DNA of 64,000 bases from Owenweeksia sp. (lineage in GTDB: Bacteria; Bacteroidota; Bacteroidia; Flavobacteriales; Schleiferiaceae): contig JANQPD010000030.1 of NCBI GenBank assembly GCA_028285465.1, positions 141,673 to 205,672 of the forward strand. The letters are read 5' to 3'. This document shows positions 19,019 through 27,648 of the stretch, piece by piece. The translations under genes and the position numbers were made by a program. Under the pieces are notes generated by a model. It was not told where the DNA came from, made no database searches, and saw only the letters and a program-made list of their open reading frames with translations. Position 1 is the first letter of the stretch. Each line of letters begins with the position of its first letter.

Positions 19019-19399
19019 ATGGTCAAAACCATACTTAAATATAGTATAGCGCTGTCCATTGTGGCTTTTACAATAGAATATGCCACGCAGGATACTTCTT
19101 TGGTGGATAAGACCTGGCTCCTGTCCGGGGCTACCTTGTTTATTATACTCGGCTTCTTGATCGGAAAGAGCTATAAGGGCACCTTACAGAGCAGGTACCG
19201 CCAGGGCATGTATTTGTCCAGGCTGAGCCCCCGAGAAGGGGAAGTGGCTCAATTGATATTGAAGCATTATAGCAATAAAGAGATTTGCAGCACCCTGTGC
19301 ATTGAGCAGAGCACCTTAAAAACACACATCAACAAGATATACCACAAGTGCGAAGCGGTTTCGCGCAAAGAGTTTAAAGAGAGGCTCAGCGCCCTATAG
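19019..19399 (+). CDS. Membrane-tethered LuxR-type HTH regulator
   Basis: The product has 126 residues. Two transmembrane helices, 'ILKYSIALSIVAFTIEYA' (6-23) and 'TWLLSGATLFIILGFLIGK' (about 32-50), are followed by a cytoplasmic LuxR/GerE helix-turn-helix ('LSPREGEVAQLILKHYSNKEIC', 'QSTLKTHINKIYHKC'). The HTH has the family's conserved L-(S/T)-x-R-E and 'NKEI...STLKTHINKIY' pattern. There is no receiver or sensor domain, so it looks like a minimal one-component regulator held at the membrane. A small membrane protein gene follows 26 bases later. Confidence 0.8.
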   Translation: MVKTILKYSIALSIVAFTIEYATQDTSLVDKTWLLSGATLFIILGFLIGKSYKGTLQSRYRQGMYLSRLSPREGEVAQLILKHYSNKEICSTLCIEQSTLKTHINKIYHKCEAVSRKEFKERLSAL

Positions 19400-19425
19400 C
19401 CCACACTACATTCAATACGTAAAGC

Positions 19426-19848
19426 ATGGCAAAAGTCGTTTGGCGATACACACTTATATGCTTTTCAGCAACTTTTATATACACAAAAGTTTTAGAGTGG
19501 ACGGGTGGACAAAAAGTACAGGTACTCATTTACCTGACCGCGCTGATCATTCCCATTACCCTCTATTTTGCTTATCGCGAAATGATGCAGAAGCACTGGA
19601 ATTACAAACTCCCTTTCCTAAAGGCGGCAATCCTGGGGTTTTCTGTAGCCGTGCTCTCAGCTGTATTGCTTACCCTATTAAACTATGGGCTGATGTACTA
19701 CAATGCCGAAGCCGAGGTCAAGAGGCAATACACAGGTTGGCGGCTGGTAAAATACCTCTTCGGTTATGTAAAGTGGTACCTCCTCTTTGCTCTGTTTTCT
19801 GTTCCCCTGGTCTACGGTATACTTATTTGGCAAGTAAGGAAGAAGTAA
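19426..19848 (+). CDS. Small four-helix membrane protein (DUF4199-like)
   Basis: The product has 140 residues and four hydrophobic helices: 'VVWRYTLICFSATFIYTKV', 'VLIYLTALIIPITLYFAY', 'FLKAAILGFSVAVLSAVLLTLLNYGLMYY' and 'WYLLFALFSVPLVYGILIW'. The third helix region resembles DUF4199 proteins of Bacteroidota, but the match is loose. It directly follows the tethered LuxR-type regulator on the same strand, so an association with it (as sensor or target) is possible. Confidence 0.6.
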   Translation: MAKVVWRYTLICFSATFIYTKVLEWTGGQKVQVLIYLTALIIPITLYFAYREMMQKHWNYKLPFLKAAILGFSVAVLSAVLLTLLNYGLMYYNAEAEVKRQYTGWRLVKYLFGYVKWYLLFALFSVPLVYGILIWQVRKK

Positions 19849-19993
19849 AACCCAATCATCTTCAGTGCTTTACATTTTTATCAACCCTTTTTCAACCCCT
19901 TTTGTAAGCTGCTTTTAACGCATAGCCTGCTCTTTTGTATTGAATAACAGGCAACCCCAGCCTTTGCTACTGCCCCTCTAAACTCAATGCAAT

Positions 19994-20905
19994 ATGAAAA
20001 AGTGCACTACCCTACTCCTTTTGTTGATTGGCTTTGCCTCCTTTAGCCAGGCCTATTACAACTTCGTTCAAAAACAGGCCACCTATACCCCTTTGGGCAA
20101 TAATGCCCTCCAGGTGCCTTATTACCAGCAAGACCCACGCTTTTACCTCGTTACGCTACCCGCACCCATTAAGGCATTTGGGCAGCTCACCAATACAGAC
20201 GTAACCATAGGAAGTGGATTTTTGATCTCTACCACCGCCCAATACTCTTTTGCCTTTGATCCGTTTATTGCGCAATTAGCCGACACCTCGGGAGGTGTGT
20301 ATATGGAATGGGATACCCTGGGTACCGAAAAGCACCTCTATGTGGAATGGCGGAACTTTAAACTGCAGGGGCACCCGGTATCAGATTTTGTACATTTCAA
20401 AATAGATTTTAACCTGGAAAATGAGGTCCTGGAATTTCACTACGGCCCCTCCCGGGTAACGGATACGGCAGGCTTCTATAATGCAAACTCCGGCCCCCAG
20501 GTTATTGCCACCCTATTGTCGCCCGATTTTAGCCAGGTTTTTTTCTACAATGCCCTGGAAGGAGCGCCCGCCAACCCTACGCATCACACCACTCCCGTTG
20601 GTGCTTTTTTAAACGCTGTTCCGCCCGAGGGTACCGTTTACCGGTTTGAACCCATAAACCTTTCACTGGAAGAAAATAAGCAGCAGCTCTACATTTACCC
20701 CAACCCGGTTGTAGGTATACTAAAAGTCGAAAACGTAGCTTCAGGAACGGTAACGGTTCAAAGTATTGGGGGCAAAGAACTGACCACTAAAAAACTGCGG
20801 AACCATGAGGTAGACCTAAGCGATTTGCCTGAGGGGATCTATATACTGAAGGTCAGCGAAAACGGCAACGTCAAACCATTTACTTTGAAGATCGTAAAAC
20901 AATAG
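19994..20905 (+). CDS. Secreted protein with T9SS type A sorting domain
   Basis: The product has 303 residues. The signal peptide is 'KKCTTLLLLLIGFASFSQA'. A middle region of about 200 residues with many beta strands ('FYLVTLPAPIKAFGQLTNTDVTIGSGFLI', 'HLYVEWRNFKLQGHPVSDFVHFKID') resembles no domain I know. The C-terminal sorting domain is clear: 'LYIYPNPVVGILKVEN' ... 'VDLSDLPEGIYILKVSENG'. The protein should be exported by Sec, then by T9SS, and attached to the surface or released. A strong terminator follows. Confidence 0.8.
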   Translation: MKKCTTLLLLLIGFASFSQAYYNFVQKQATYTPLGNNALQVPYYQQDPRFYLVTLPAPIKAFGQLTNTDVTIGSGFLISTTAQYSFAFDPFIAQLADTSGGVYMEWDTLGTEKHLYVEWRNFKLQGHPVSDFVHFKIDFNLENEVLEFHYGPSRVTDTAGFYNANSGPQVIATLLSPDFSQVFFYNALEGAPANPTHHTTPVGAFLNAVPPEGTVYRFEPINLSLEENKQQLYIYPNPVVGILKVENVASGTVTVQSIGGKELTTKKLRNHEVDLSDLPEGIYILKVSENGNVKPFTLKIVKQ

Positions 20906-21411
20906 TACCTGCCCAACTGTGCAGGAGCCGCCTTCTTAAAAGTAGCTCAATGCATCTTTATGTATAGGGTAAAGCCCTGATAAGATTTTCTTACCAGGGC
21001 TTTTCTATTTCTTTTTGGCATGTTCACCTGATTATTTTACCAATTAAAAGATGCTGTTTTATTCTTATTGTTTTAGCTATTACTATTTCTTTATCAGAAA
21101 GCCTGTAGTATAAGCTTTTCCACATCTTTTATTTTTCGTAATGTTTTCACTCAATCATTAGAAGCCACCTAAGGCACGCCGAATAGTCTCGTAAAATTAT
21201 TTTTTGTAGTTTAGAAACGGAAAACTCAAGTGTTGAAAATCATGCAAATACACTATATACATACTTACAGGAATAGTAAACACTCTGCATGCCAAGGCTC
21301 ATATAAATGCAGCCGTTTACATGCTCTTATTGATGGTCTTTTCCGCCCTCCCTGATCTACTTCCTACACCCAAGTTGAATCTTTTTTTTAATTTAAAACA
21401 TTTGAAACATT
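20906..21411. other. Intergenic region with terminator and AT-rich leader
   Basis: 506 bases between two T9SS cargo genes. The terminator at 20971-21017 ends the upstream gene. The remaining 390 bases are AT-rich with no open frame I believe in, and include the promoter and leader of the protease gene. I see no small RNA with confidence. Confidence 0.5.
20971..21017 (+). terminator. Rho-independent terminator
   Basis: The stem AAAGCCCTGATAAG/CTTACCAGGGCTTTT with a short loop is followed by TTCTATTTCTTTTT. It lies about 65 bases after the stop of the T9SS gene. Confidence 0.85.
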
Positions 21412-23805
21412 ATGAACACTTCTACTCCTTCTTTACTCAGATTTTTCTGTTTATCTCTTATTTTTTCCCTGCTCTTTCTTCCCGGTAAGACTTTTGCACA
21501 AACGATCAACATCCCTGCCGGTTCGGGCCCTACTATTTCAAATATCCTGGGCGGGCAGTTAACTGATATTTCCGACGCCCCTTACCAGATCTCTATAGAG
21601 GGCAGCAGCGGAAATCACTATTGCGGAGGCTCGATCATTGCCGACCGCTGGATACTTACGGCCGCCCATTGCCTCCAGGGTCAATCCACGTCAAATGTAT
21701 ATGTGCATGCGGGCAGTACCGATCAAACCAATAACAGCGTAGGACAGGTAATACAGGCGCAGACCCTGCATATACACCCAGGCTACAACGCTTCTACCCT
21801 GGAAAATGATGTAGCTTTGATCTACCTGTCGCAAGCTTTGCAGTTTAACCATAATGTAATGCCTATTACGATTGCGGATTCCTGTAATACAGATACGGCC
21901 GAGGTAAACGGCAGTGCCGGGATCAGTGCTTTTTTAACGGGCTGGGGCATCACCTGTAACAGCTGCCCCGTAGCCATAGATCTGCAAGGGGCTACCATGC
22001 CTTTGATCTCCCAAAGCAGTGCCATGGCAACCAATATTAGCTATAACGCCAGCTACACCAATAACATATCCAATAACATGATCGCGTTTTACGATCCGGG
22101 TACAGGTGCAGGACCGGGCGACAGCGGGGGACCTGCAGTTTTAGACAACAACGGCAACCTTATTAATTTAGGGGCATCCAGCTGGGGCTACTGGCCAAAA
22201 GACCAGGTGCCTACCGTATATGCGAATATCCGGAATTATGCCGGATGGATCAACGGCATTAGTGGTGTGCCTTTGAGTTCGTCAACGCTTGACCTGTATA
22301 TGAAGGACCGCCCCTGGGATATGGGGGCAGAAGCCAGTGGCGTGTGGCCATCCTGGGTGAGCGAGGACATCTGGGTGCGCAAGACAAACGATGGGCTTCC
22401 CGGGCATCAAAATCCCGAATACTATGCCCTGGCCGGAAACTACAACTACGTATACGTAAGAGTACGCAATAAGAGCTGTGTTACGTCAAACGGAAACGAG
22501 GTATTGAAATTGTATTGGGCCAAGGCAGCTACGGCTCTTTCCTGGCCAAATCACTGGAACGGCACTATGACCTCCGGTGGCCACCCCCTGGGGGATGAAA
22601 TCGGGCAAGTAACCCTGCCTCCCATAGAACCGGGTGATGCATACATCGCTTCTTTTCAGTGGCAACCGCCCAACCCGAATAATTACGTAGGCCTGTATGG
22701 TACCGATCCCGTTTTCTTTGCGGAAGAACCGCATCACTTCTGCCTGTTGGCCAGGATGGAGTCTTCCGTAGACGTTATGACCTTCCCCGAAACCAGTGAT
22801 CTTTCTTCCAACGTGCTCAACAACAACAACATTGTTTGGAAAAACCTCACGGTAGTGGATAGCAACGTCAACAATATTGCCCCGGGAGGTTGGAATATAG
22901 GAGGGGGTACCATCATGATCGGAGACGCCTGGGCAGATGTAGACCGCACCTTCCACATTGAGTTTAGAAATCCTGACTTTTATGAGGGCACCCCAATCAC
23001 TGCTGAAGCTGAAGTGTTGGTTACCTTGGCTTCAGATACCTGGGACAAGTGGGCCGAGGCCGGTTATGCAGGCCAAAACGTCCGCATCCATGATGCGGAT
23101 CAAAGACAATTGATCATTACCGAAAGCCCTGCCCGCATGGAAAACCTGGAGTTCTCCGATATGGAACGCACGGCCATACACGTAGGCTTTAACTTCAACG
23201 GTGAAAAACAAGATCAGCTGATCGGACGTTCTTTTGAGTACGAAGTCGTTCAGTTGAGGCGCTCGGACGGCAGGGTAATGGGCGGAGAGCAGTACAGGGT
23301 AAACATCATTGCCCCTCCTGAATTCTATGCCGATGCCGGACCCGATGTGTCCATAAACCAGGGGGAATCCGCTACCCTTACCGCTGTCGATATGGGAGAT
23401 CAGGTGAGATACTACTGGTTTAACCCGGCAGGAGACCTGGTAGGAACCGATATTTCGATACAGGTGAGCCCGGAAGAAACGTCAATCTATAGGTTACAAA
23501 TAAGGTCTGACGATGGAAACGAAGACACCGACGAAGTAACGGTTTCCGTTAAAACGCAATGGATTAGCAGCCTGGCCCCTAACCCTGCCGATGAGAGGGT
23601 AACCGTATACTACAACGCGGGAGAAGCCTCAAGCGCAACCCTTGTACTGATACCGGTTTCCGGTGCCGATAGCCAGGAATATCCTGTGGATCCAGCAGAC
23701 AGTGAGTACAGCATTGATGTATCCGACTTCAAACCCGGGGTATATGAAGTGCTGCTGATTTGTGATGGTGACGAAGCAGACAACAGCACCCTTGTAGTAC
23801 AATAA
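21412..23805 (+). CDS. Secreted trypsin-like serine protease with T9SS tail
   Basis: The product has 797 residues. A signal peptide (1-30) is followed by an S1 chymotrypsin-fold domain with the full triad: His86 in 'WILTAAHC', Asp133 in 'LENDVALIYL', Ser238 in 'GPGDSGGPAV'. The zymogen-type N-terminus 'ILGGQLTDISDAPYQISI' suggests activation by cleavage before ILGG. A long middle region (about 280-620) has no family I recognise. Near 635-715 an Ig/PKD-like domain ('YADAGPDVSINQGESATLTA') precedes the sorting domain ('LAPNPADERVTVYYN' to the end). Expected to degrade proteins outside the cell. A perfect palindrome follows the stop. Confidence 0.9.
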   Translation: MNTSTPSLLRFFCLSLIFSLLFLPGKTFAQTINIPAGSGPTISNILGGQLTDISDAPYQISIEGSSGNHYCGGSIIADRWILTAAHCLQGQSTSNVYVHAGSTDQTNNSVGQVIQAQTLHIHPGYNASTLENDVALIYLSQALQFNHNVMPITIADSCNTDTAEVNGSAGISAFLTGWGITCNSCPVAIDLQGATMPLISQSSAMATNISYNASYTNNISNNMIAFYDPGTGAGPGDSGGPAVLDNNGNLINLGASSWGYWPKDQVPTVYANIRNYAGWINGISGVPLSSSTLDLYMKDRPWDMGAEASGVWPSWVSEDIWVRKTNDGLPGHQNPEYYALAGNYNYVYVRVRNKSCVTSNGNEVLKLYWAKAATALSWPNHWNGTMTSGGHPLGDEIGQVTLPPIEPGDAYIASFQWQPPNPNNYVGLYGTDPVFFAEEPHHFCLLARMESSVDVMTFPETSDLSSNVLNNNNIVWKNLTVVDSNVNNIAPGGWNIGGGTIMIGDAWADVDRTFHIEFRNPDFYEGTPITAEAEVLVTLASDTWDKWAEAGYAGQNVRIHDADQRQLIITESPARMENLEFSDMERTAIHVGFNFNGEKQDQLIGRSFEYEVVQLRRSDGRVMGGEQYRVNIIAPPEFYADAGPDVSINQGESATLTAVDMGDQVRYYWFNPAGDLVGTDISIQVSPEETSIYRLQIRSDDGNEDTDEVTVSVKTQWISSLAPNPADERVTVYYNAGEASSATLVLIPVSGADSQEYPVDPADSEYSIDVSDFKPGVYEVLLICDGDEADNSTLVVQ

Positions 23806-23813
23806 ACAAAATT

Positions 23814-23851
23814 ACCCGGGCTTTGCTTTGCCGGCAAAGCAAAGCCCGGGT
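23814..23851. terminator. Perfect 38-base palindrome, probable bidirectional terminator
   Basis: ACCCGGGCTTTGCTTTGCC is followed at once by its exact reverse complement, so the hairpin has 19 pairs and no spacer. It sits 9 bases after the protease stop, with TTTAAAA after it and AATTTTG on the other strand. It could be a strong terminator or a cruciform site. It explains why both strands show shadow ORFs starting MPAKQSPG. Confidence 0.6.
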
Positions 23852-23866
23852 TTAAAAGCCAATGCT

Positions 23867-24499
23867 ATGATCCGAACGTCTTTCGTGATAACCGCTTTTC
23901 TGCTGGTTCACCTTTTACCCGGGCAGATCTCTATTACTTCTGTTGACATCATCAAATCGGATAGCCTGGATTCGTTTTACCTATCCCTGCAGCTGCCCGA
24001 CCTGGATTTAAAAAAAGTCGAGCTCGTCTCGCTAAATGACGGAGAAAACACCCAGGTGTACAGCTTCTACTTTAGCGGCTGCCCGCTCTCCCAGCTCATT
24101 ACCTACTTTGATACAACGATGGAGATCTCTGCTCCCCCCCCTTACCGCCTGGTCATTTACACCGTATACGATACCACAAAACACTGCTCTTTTCCTTCAA
24201 GCCCGCTGGTTACGGATAGCGTCATGCTCTCTTCTGCCGCTATAGGCAGTATAGAAAACCGAATAGCCCCCAGGCTGTTCTCACTATCGCCCAATCCGGC
24301 CGATGACCTGATCCGGCTTCAGTTTAAGGCGAACACAGACATCACACAGATCGAACTGCTGGATGTACAAGGAAAGGTACTGAACACCTATGCCCCGGAT
24401 ACTCGCCTGTTAAAGACCCATGACCTGCCGAAAGGGACCTATTTCATAAAAGTGCATGGTAAGAAAGGCCACCTTATACGTAAGGTAATCGTGCAGTAA
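23867..24499 (+). CDS. Small secreted protein with T9SS sorting domain
   Basis: The product has 210 residues from the ATG at 23867 (MIRTSFVITAFLLVHLLPGQ is the signal peptide). The track start at 23828 is read from inside the palindrome and is rejected. The middle has about 90 residues with two Cys ('SGCPLSQLI', 'KHCSFPSSP') and no domain I recognise. The sorting domain is 'LFSLSPNPADDLIRLQFK' through 'THDLPKGTYFIKVHGKKGHLIRKVIVQ'. It follows the secreted protease closely and may be a co-secreted partner, but the palindrome between them argues for separate transcripts. Confidence 0.75.
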   Translation: MIRTSFVITAFLLVHLLPGQISITSVDIIKSDSLDSFYLSLQLPDLDLKKVELVSLNDGENTQVYSFYFSGCPLSQLITYFDTTMEISAPPPYRLVIYTVYDTTKHCSFPSSPLVTDSVMLSSAAIGSIENRIAPRLFSLSPNPADDLIRLQFKANTDITQIELLDVQGKVLNTYAPDTRLLKTHDLPKGTYFIKVHGKKGHLIRKVIVQ

Positions 24500-24859
24500 A
24501 AAGGGAAAAACAAATAGTGGTTGAAACCTACTCTTTGCTTAGCTCTACACTTCAAGAGATTTTACTAAGGTTATTTCCCTTCCGCAACTCTACCGTGTAA
24601 GGGACCATGTGAAAGCTACTCGTATATAAGCTCCTCATTAAGGGATCGGCTCACATTTGCTGTAACCAGTACTGACGTAGCATGCTTCTTGTTTTCTCAT
24701 CCGTTTGTGCATGTCTTTTCGCATGCATGCCAATGGCCTGGGGTACGCGGTGTAGGGCTTTGGGGCTGTATACATGCTTACCGAAACGGAGCTGGTTAAG
24801 AACCCTGAGCTTTCGGAAGCCGCCCCCGCCCTACCTTTTATGCCTATTGTGGCAGACCG
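24500..24859. other. Intergenic region, nothing convincing seen
   Basis: 360 bases between converging genes. I see no terminator-like hairpin with a T-run, no RNA gene and no believable reading frame. A plus-strand stretch from 24774 reads protein-like for about 30 codons but then runs into the GNAT gene on the other strand. Confidence 0.4.
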
Positions 24860-25342
24860 CTATTTTATGCTTTTTTTCATGGTCCAGGCAGTCTCTGTTT
24901 CCTCTACAATTTCACAGCCAAGCCGTTTGTAAAGGTTAGCCGCATTATTGGCTTTGTCTACGCTCAACGACAAATGTTCAACCCCAATTTTCTGGTATGC
25001 AGAAGCTATTGCCTTTATCAACTCAGTTCCTATGCCCTTGTTCCGGTATTCGGTTTTGACGGCCATGCTCAATTCCGGTGTGTGGTCGTCCACATAACCA
25101 AATCCTTTGTTCTCTTCCGTGAAAAGGCGCCCCCAGATGGCCCCTACAGCTTGCTCGTCTGCTTCCACCACTAAGGCAATATCAAATTTATCCTTACCCC
25201 AATGGTCAATATACTTTGATAACGACTTATCGGCAATCACCTCCCTGGGTAAGGCTTTATGTCCTTCAGGAACAAAAATCGCTTCGTAGAGCATGTCGGC
25301 TAAAAAGTCTGTTTCTTCTGCTTGTAATTTTCTGATCGTCAT
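24860..25342 (-). CDS. GNAT-family N-acetyltransferase
   Basis: The product has 160 residues with the GNAT acetyl-CoA-binding motif A: 'LSMAVKTEYRNKGIGTELIKAI' (R-x-x-G-x-G/T). The later 'LSLSVDKANNAANLYKRLGCEIVEE' is the usual motif B with the N..A..LY..xGF/C pattern. The substrate is unknown; acetylation of a small amine or a protein N-terminus is typical. It is last of four minus-strand genes that look like an accessory island with attC-like repeats. Confidence 0.88.
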   Translation of the reverse strand: MTIRKLQAEETDFLADMLYEAIFVPEGHKALPREVIADKSLSKYIDHWGKDKFDIALVVEADEQAVGAIWGRLFTEENKGFGYVDDHTPELSMAVKTEYRNKGIGTELIKAIASAYQKIGVEHLSLSVDKANNAANLYKRLGCEIVEETETAWTMKKSIK

Positions 25343-25539
25343 GTTTTTCTAATGCATTCCTGTTAATGGTACCAAACGTGCGCTGACATTTCGCGCTATA
25401 GCTGCCGTTCCTACGAACAACCCACCTATTGAATCGGTAAGCAAACGGGCAATCCCGATCCCGAGCATTACATTTCTATTTACATATTTGTTCGAGCATC
25501 TTATTTCCATGGTGTTTATTATTAGATGTGTAGTAACTG

Positions 25540-25592
25540 TTTGGCTAAGCACAGTAACCTGAAGGACATTGCGCATAGGTTTTGTTTGATGC
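25540..25592 (-). repeat. attC-like repeat
   Basis: On the minus strand 'AAACAAAACCTATGCGCAATGTCC' faces 'GGTTACTGTGCTTAGCC'; the arms pair imperfectly around TTCA. It shares 'AACAAAACCTAT..GC' and 'TGCGCTTAGC/TGTGCTTAGC' with the repeat at 27196-27251, so the two are copies of one family. It begins a few bases after the stop of the membrane gene at 25597. Confidence 0.45.
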
Positions 25593-25596
25593 AGTT

Positions 25597-26094
25597 CTAT
25601 TTAATTTCCTTCAGCCCTGCTGCCCTATTTTTCAAATTCCAGATGCCAGCAAGAGGAAAAAGAACAATCCACATAAGCAGTGCCATATCAAAAAAACCGT
25701 CTTTTCTATTTTCTTTCTTTAACCACCTTTTAGAAATTGACCTGCTACGAATTAATTCTGATGCTAAGTAGATAATTAGCCAAACTAATTCTAGGCTGGA
25801 TTCAAAGAATAATAGCTCACCAAAGAAAAAAAGAAGGGTAACAATTGATATGTAAGAAGTTATTCCGGGAAAAGGTACTTTAGTAACTTGGTTTGCTATG
25901 AGCGTTGTGTATAGGATTAAACAAGCTGTAGATATCCATGCACCTATTGCGAATAAGCTTAAAGAAACCCAAAGCTCAAAAGATTTTAAAGTAAAAGCTG
26001 CCGCCATTACTCCAAGAAGCGCTGGGAGCAAAGCAATTGATAGAGCCATATCAGGCTTTAAAGAATAGATCTTTTCTTGAATTGTCCTTCTCAT
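25597..26094 (-). CDS. Four-helix membrane protein, unknown
   Basis: The product has 165 residues with at least four hydrophobic helices: 'MALSIALLPALLGVMAAAFTL', 'WVSLSLFAIGAWISTACLILYTTLI', 'ITSYISIVTLLFFFGELLFF' and 'FFDMALLMWIVLFPLAGIW'. A short basic loop ('RSRSISKRWLKKENRK') precedes the last helix. I know no family for it. The gene is AT-rich and lies between attC-like sequences, as in an integron-type array. Confidence 0.6.
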   Translation of the reverse strand: MRRTIQEKIYSLKPDMALSIALLPALLGVMAAAFTLKSFELWVSLSLFAIGAWISTACLILYTTLIANQVTKVPFPGITSYISIVTLLFFFGELLFFESSLELVWLIIYLASELIRSRSISKRWLKKENRKDGFFDMALLMWIVLFPLAGIWNLKNRAAGLKEIK

Positions 26095-26229
26095 AATTGT
26101 ACCTATCGACTCTGGCTAAAGCTAGTGCAGTAATCATTCAGGTTATAAGTTTACAAGATTAAAGATATAACTTTTGTGCTCTTTCAACTGCTTTGAAACA
26201 TTAGTTTTATACGTTGTTGGGAGTAGTTT
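26095..26229. repeat. Intergenic spacer with partial attC-like end
   Basis: On the minus strand, just after the S41 peptidase stop, 'ACTCCCAACAACGTATAAAAC' matches the left end seen at other sites (CCCAAC). 'GCACTAGCTTTAGCC' near the next gene could be the right end. The middle does not pair well, so it may be a longer or decayed attC. Confidence 0.25.
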
Positions 26230-27183
26230 TTATTTCTTATTGTTGTCTATCCATTTGTAGGATTCCTCAAAAGTATTTTCAGTATCCACAGATACTATTT
26301 CTGGATGAATAGGTCCACCATTGCCTGTTTTATTTCTGTCTGTCATTATACCGCTAGCTATGTTGAATTGAAAACTATCAGGCATTAGTATAGGAGTTAT
26401 GTCTGTTGATACACCATAAGTTGGCTCACCTATCAATCTTGTTTTTGAGTTTCCACGAAAGGCTAAGGCCAGTAATTCACCGGCACTGCCCGTTCTACCG
26501 CCAATGAGAACTGCGGCAGGTAAGGTTTCGTCAAAGGTCCAAACACTATCCGATAGTAAAAGATAGTCGGCATCACTTTTGGCATAGTAGTATTCTTGTG
26601 ATGAACCGTTCGGAAAGAGAGTATAGGCTTTAACACCCCTTCCAAGGATTGGACCTAAACCGGCAAACATGGCAGGAGCCCAGCCTCCATTGTTATACCG
26701 GAGATCAATGATCCACCCGGCCGGCTTCTGTTGGTATAGATTTGAAAGCATGTTCTGGAGGCTGTCGCAATAGTTATCCGCAGCAATAGAATCTCCTCCC
26801 GAAAAACCGTACAGCGAAACAAATGCATATTTCCCATTGATCAGCTTTCCTTGAAACGGAAAAGGATTATTCAGCACCTCCGGATTTTCCCCTTCCAACA
26901 TTTGCACCCACTTTTCCTTTCGCAACACGTAGCTGTGCTTGTCAATAGAGTGTATGGCCTTCTCCAATATATTGTGTAATGCTTCTTGTGATGTAGAGTC
27001 AGACACCGTCAAGAGCAAAGCCTTCTCAAGAGAGTCAAAATTATATGTGGACTGGTAAAGAGAATAATGCTCTAAACTATCAATTGCCTGACTTACATAT
27101 TCCTCCTGGGGGATTGAATCCGGCTGATTTACACAGCTGAGCATACCAAAGCTCAACAAGGGCAGAAGAAACATCTTTTTCAT
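26230..27183 (-). CDS. S41-family serine peptidase lipoprotein
   Basis: The product has 317 residues with a lipoprotein signal ('MKKMFLLPLLSFGMLSCVNQ'). The peptidase core shows the S41 (C-terminal-processing/tricorn core) pattern: 'GWIIDLRYNNGGWAPAM', the nucleophile Ser in 'VLIGGRTGSAGELLALAFRG', and 'TRLIGEPTYGVST' downstream. No PDZ domain is visible, and the N-terminal 100 residues are helical. Likely located in the periplasm or on the surface. It sits in a row of accessory genes with attC-like repeats on either side. Confidence 0.85.
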   Translation of the reverse strand: MKKMFLLPLLSFGMLSCVNQPDSIPQEEYVSQAIDSLEHYSLYQSTYNFDSLEKALLLTVSDSTSQEALHNILEKAIHSIDKHSYVLRKEKWVQMLEGENPEVLNNPFPFQGKLINGKYAFVSLYGFSGGDSIAADNYCDSLQNMLSNLYQQKPAGWIIDLRYNNGGWAPAMFAGLGPILGRGVKAYTLFPNGSSQEYYYAKSDADYLLLSDSVWTFDETLPAAVLIGGRTGSAGELLALAFRGNSKTRLIGEPTYGVSTDITPILMPDSFQFNIASGIMTDRNKTGNGGPIHPEIVSVDTENTFEESYKWIDNNKK

Positions 27184-27195
27184 AAGTAATGCCTG

Positions 27196-27251
27196 ATGGT
27201 TTTGCTAAGCGCAGTAGCGTTCCGCAGGACGCTATTGCTTATAGGTTTTGT
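27196..27251 (-). repeat. attC-like repeat overlapping a stop codon
   Basis: On the minus strand 'CCCCAACAAAACCTATAAGCAATAGCGTCC' faces 'GGAACGCTACTGCGCTTAGC' around TGC. The central arms (AGCGTCC/GGAACGCT) pair well. The repeat's left end encodes the last residues (NPNKTYKQ) and the stop of the 27232-27642 gene, as often happens with cassette attC sites. The next gene starts 12 bases past the right end. Confidence 0.5.
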
Positions 27252-27642
27252 TGGGGTTTCGTTTTATTTTTTCATTTTTAATGGTGGTTAATACTCCAAG
27301 GAATACCGGAGTCAATAAAATTGCGGTTGCATAAAAGTACATGTTCGCATAAATATTCCATTTAATGAACATAAAAAGGTCGGTTCCTATCATCAATAGA
27401 TATATTCCCAAAGCCATTAGTTGTAGTTTTAAACTTGCCGAACTTCCTGTTCTTGCCAGCTTAATTAATTGAAATACGCGGAAAATCACAGCAACGGTAA
27501 TTCCGATATTTATCAAAACCCTAATCGGTGTTAACTCAAAATAAAATGGGGTCGAGAGTTTTCCGTCAAAACGTCCCCATGCAAAAGCATAAAGTATAAA
27601 TACCAGCAATATAATTTCAAGTATAGTTATCGTTCTTTTCAT
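27232..27642 (-). CDS. Small multi-pass membrane protein, unknown
   Basis: The product has 136 residues from the ATG at 27642; the track start at 27717 reads through the upstream hairpin and is rejected. Four hydrophobic helices: 'TITILEIILLVFILYAFAW', 'IRVLINIGITVAVIFRVFQLI', 'LQLMALGIYLLMIGTDLFMFI' and 'MYFYATAILLTPVFLGVLT'. The C-terminus NPNKTYKQ comes from the attC-like repeat. GTTGGGG lies 10 bases before the ATG, matching the conserved end expected at a cassette border. The family is unknown. Confidence 0.65.
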   Translation of the reverse strand: MKRTITILEIILLVFILYAFAWGRFDGKLSTPFYFELTPIRVLINIGITVAVIFRVFQLIKLARTGSSASLKLQLMALGIYLLMIGTDLFMFIKWNIYANMYFYATAILLTPVFLGVLTTIKNEKIKRNPNKTYKQ

Positions 27643-27648
27643 AATGAA

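Noticed and set aside
23828-23866. MPAKQSPG start shared by shadow ORFs on both strands
   Set aside because: It is coded by the perfect palindrome, so the same peptide appears on each strand; the real start is the ATG at 23867.
24774-24932. Plus-strand stretch translating MLTETELVKNPELSEAAPAL
   Set aside because: Protein-like for about 30 codons, but the rest lies opposite the GNAT gene; no start signal or family match.
25349-25576. 75-residue minus-strand ORF between GNAT and the membrane gene
   Set aside because: Starts inside the attC-like repeat and has no family match; could be remnant sequence but not a gene I can support.
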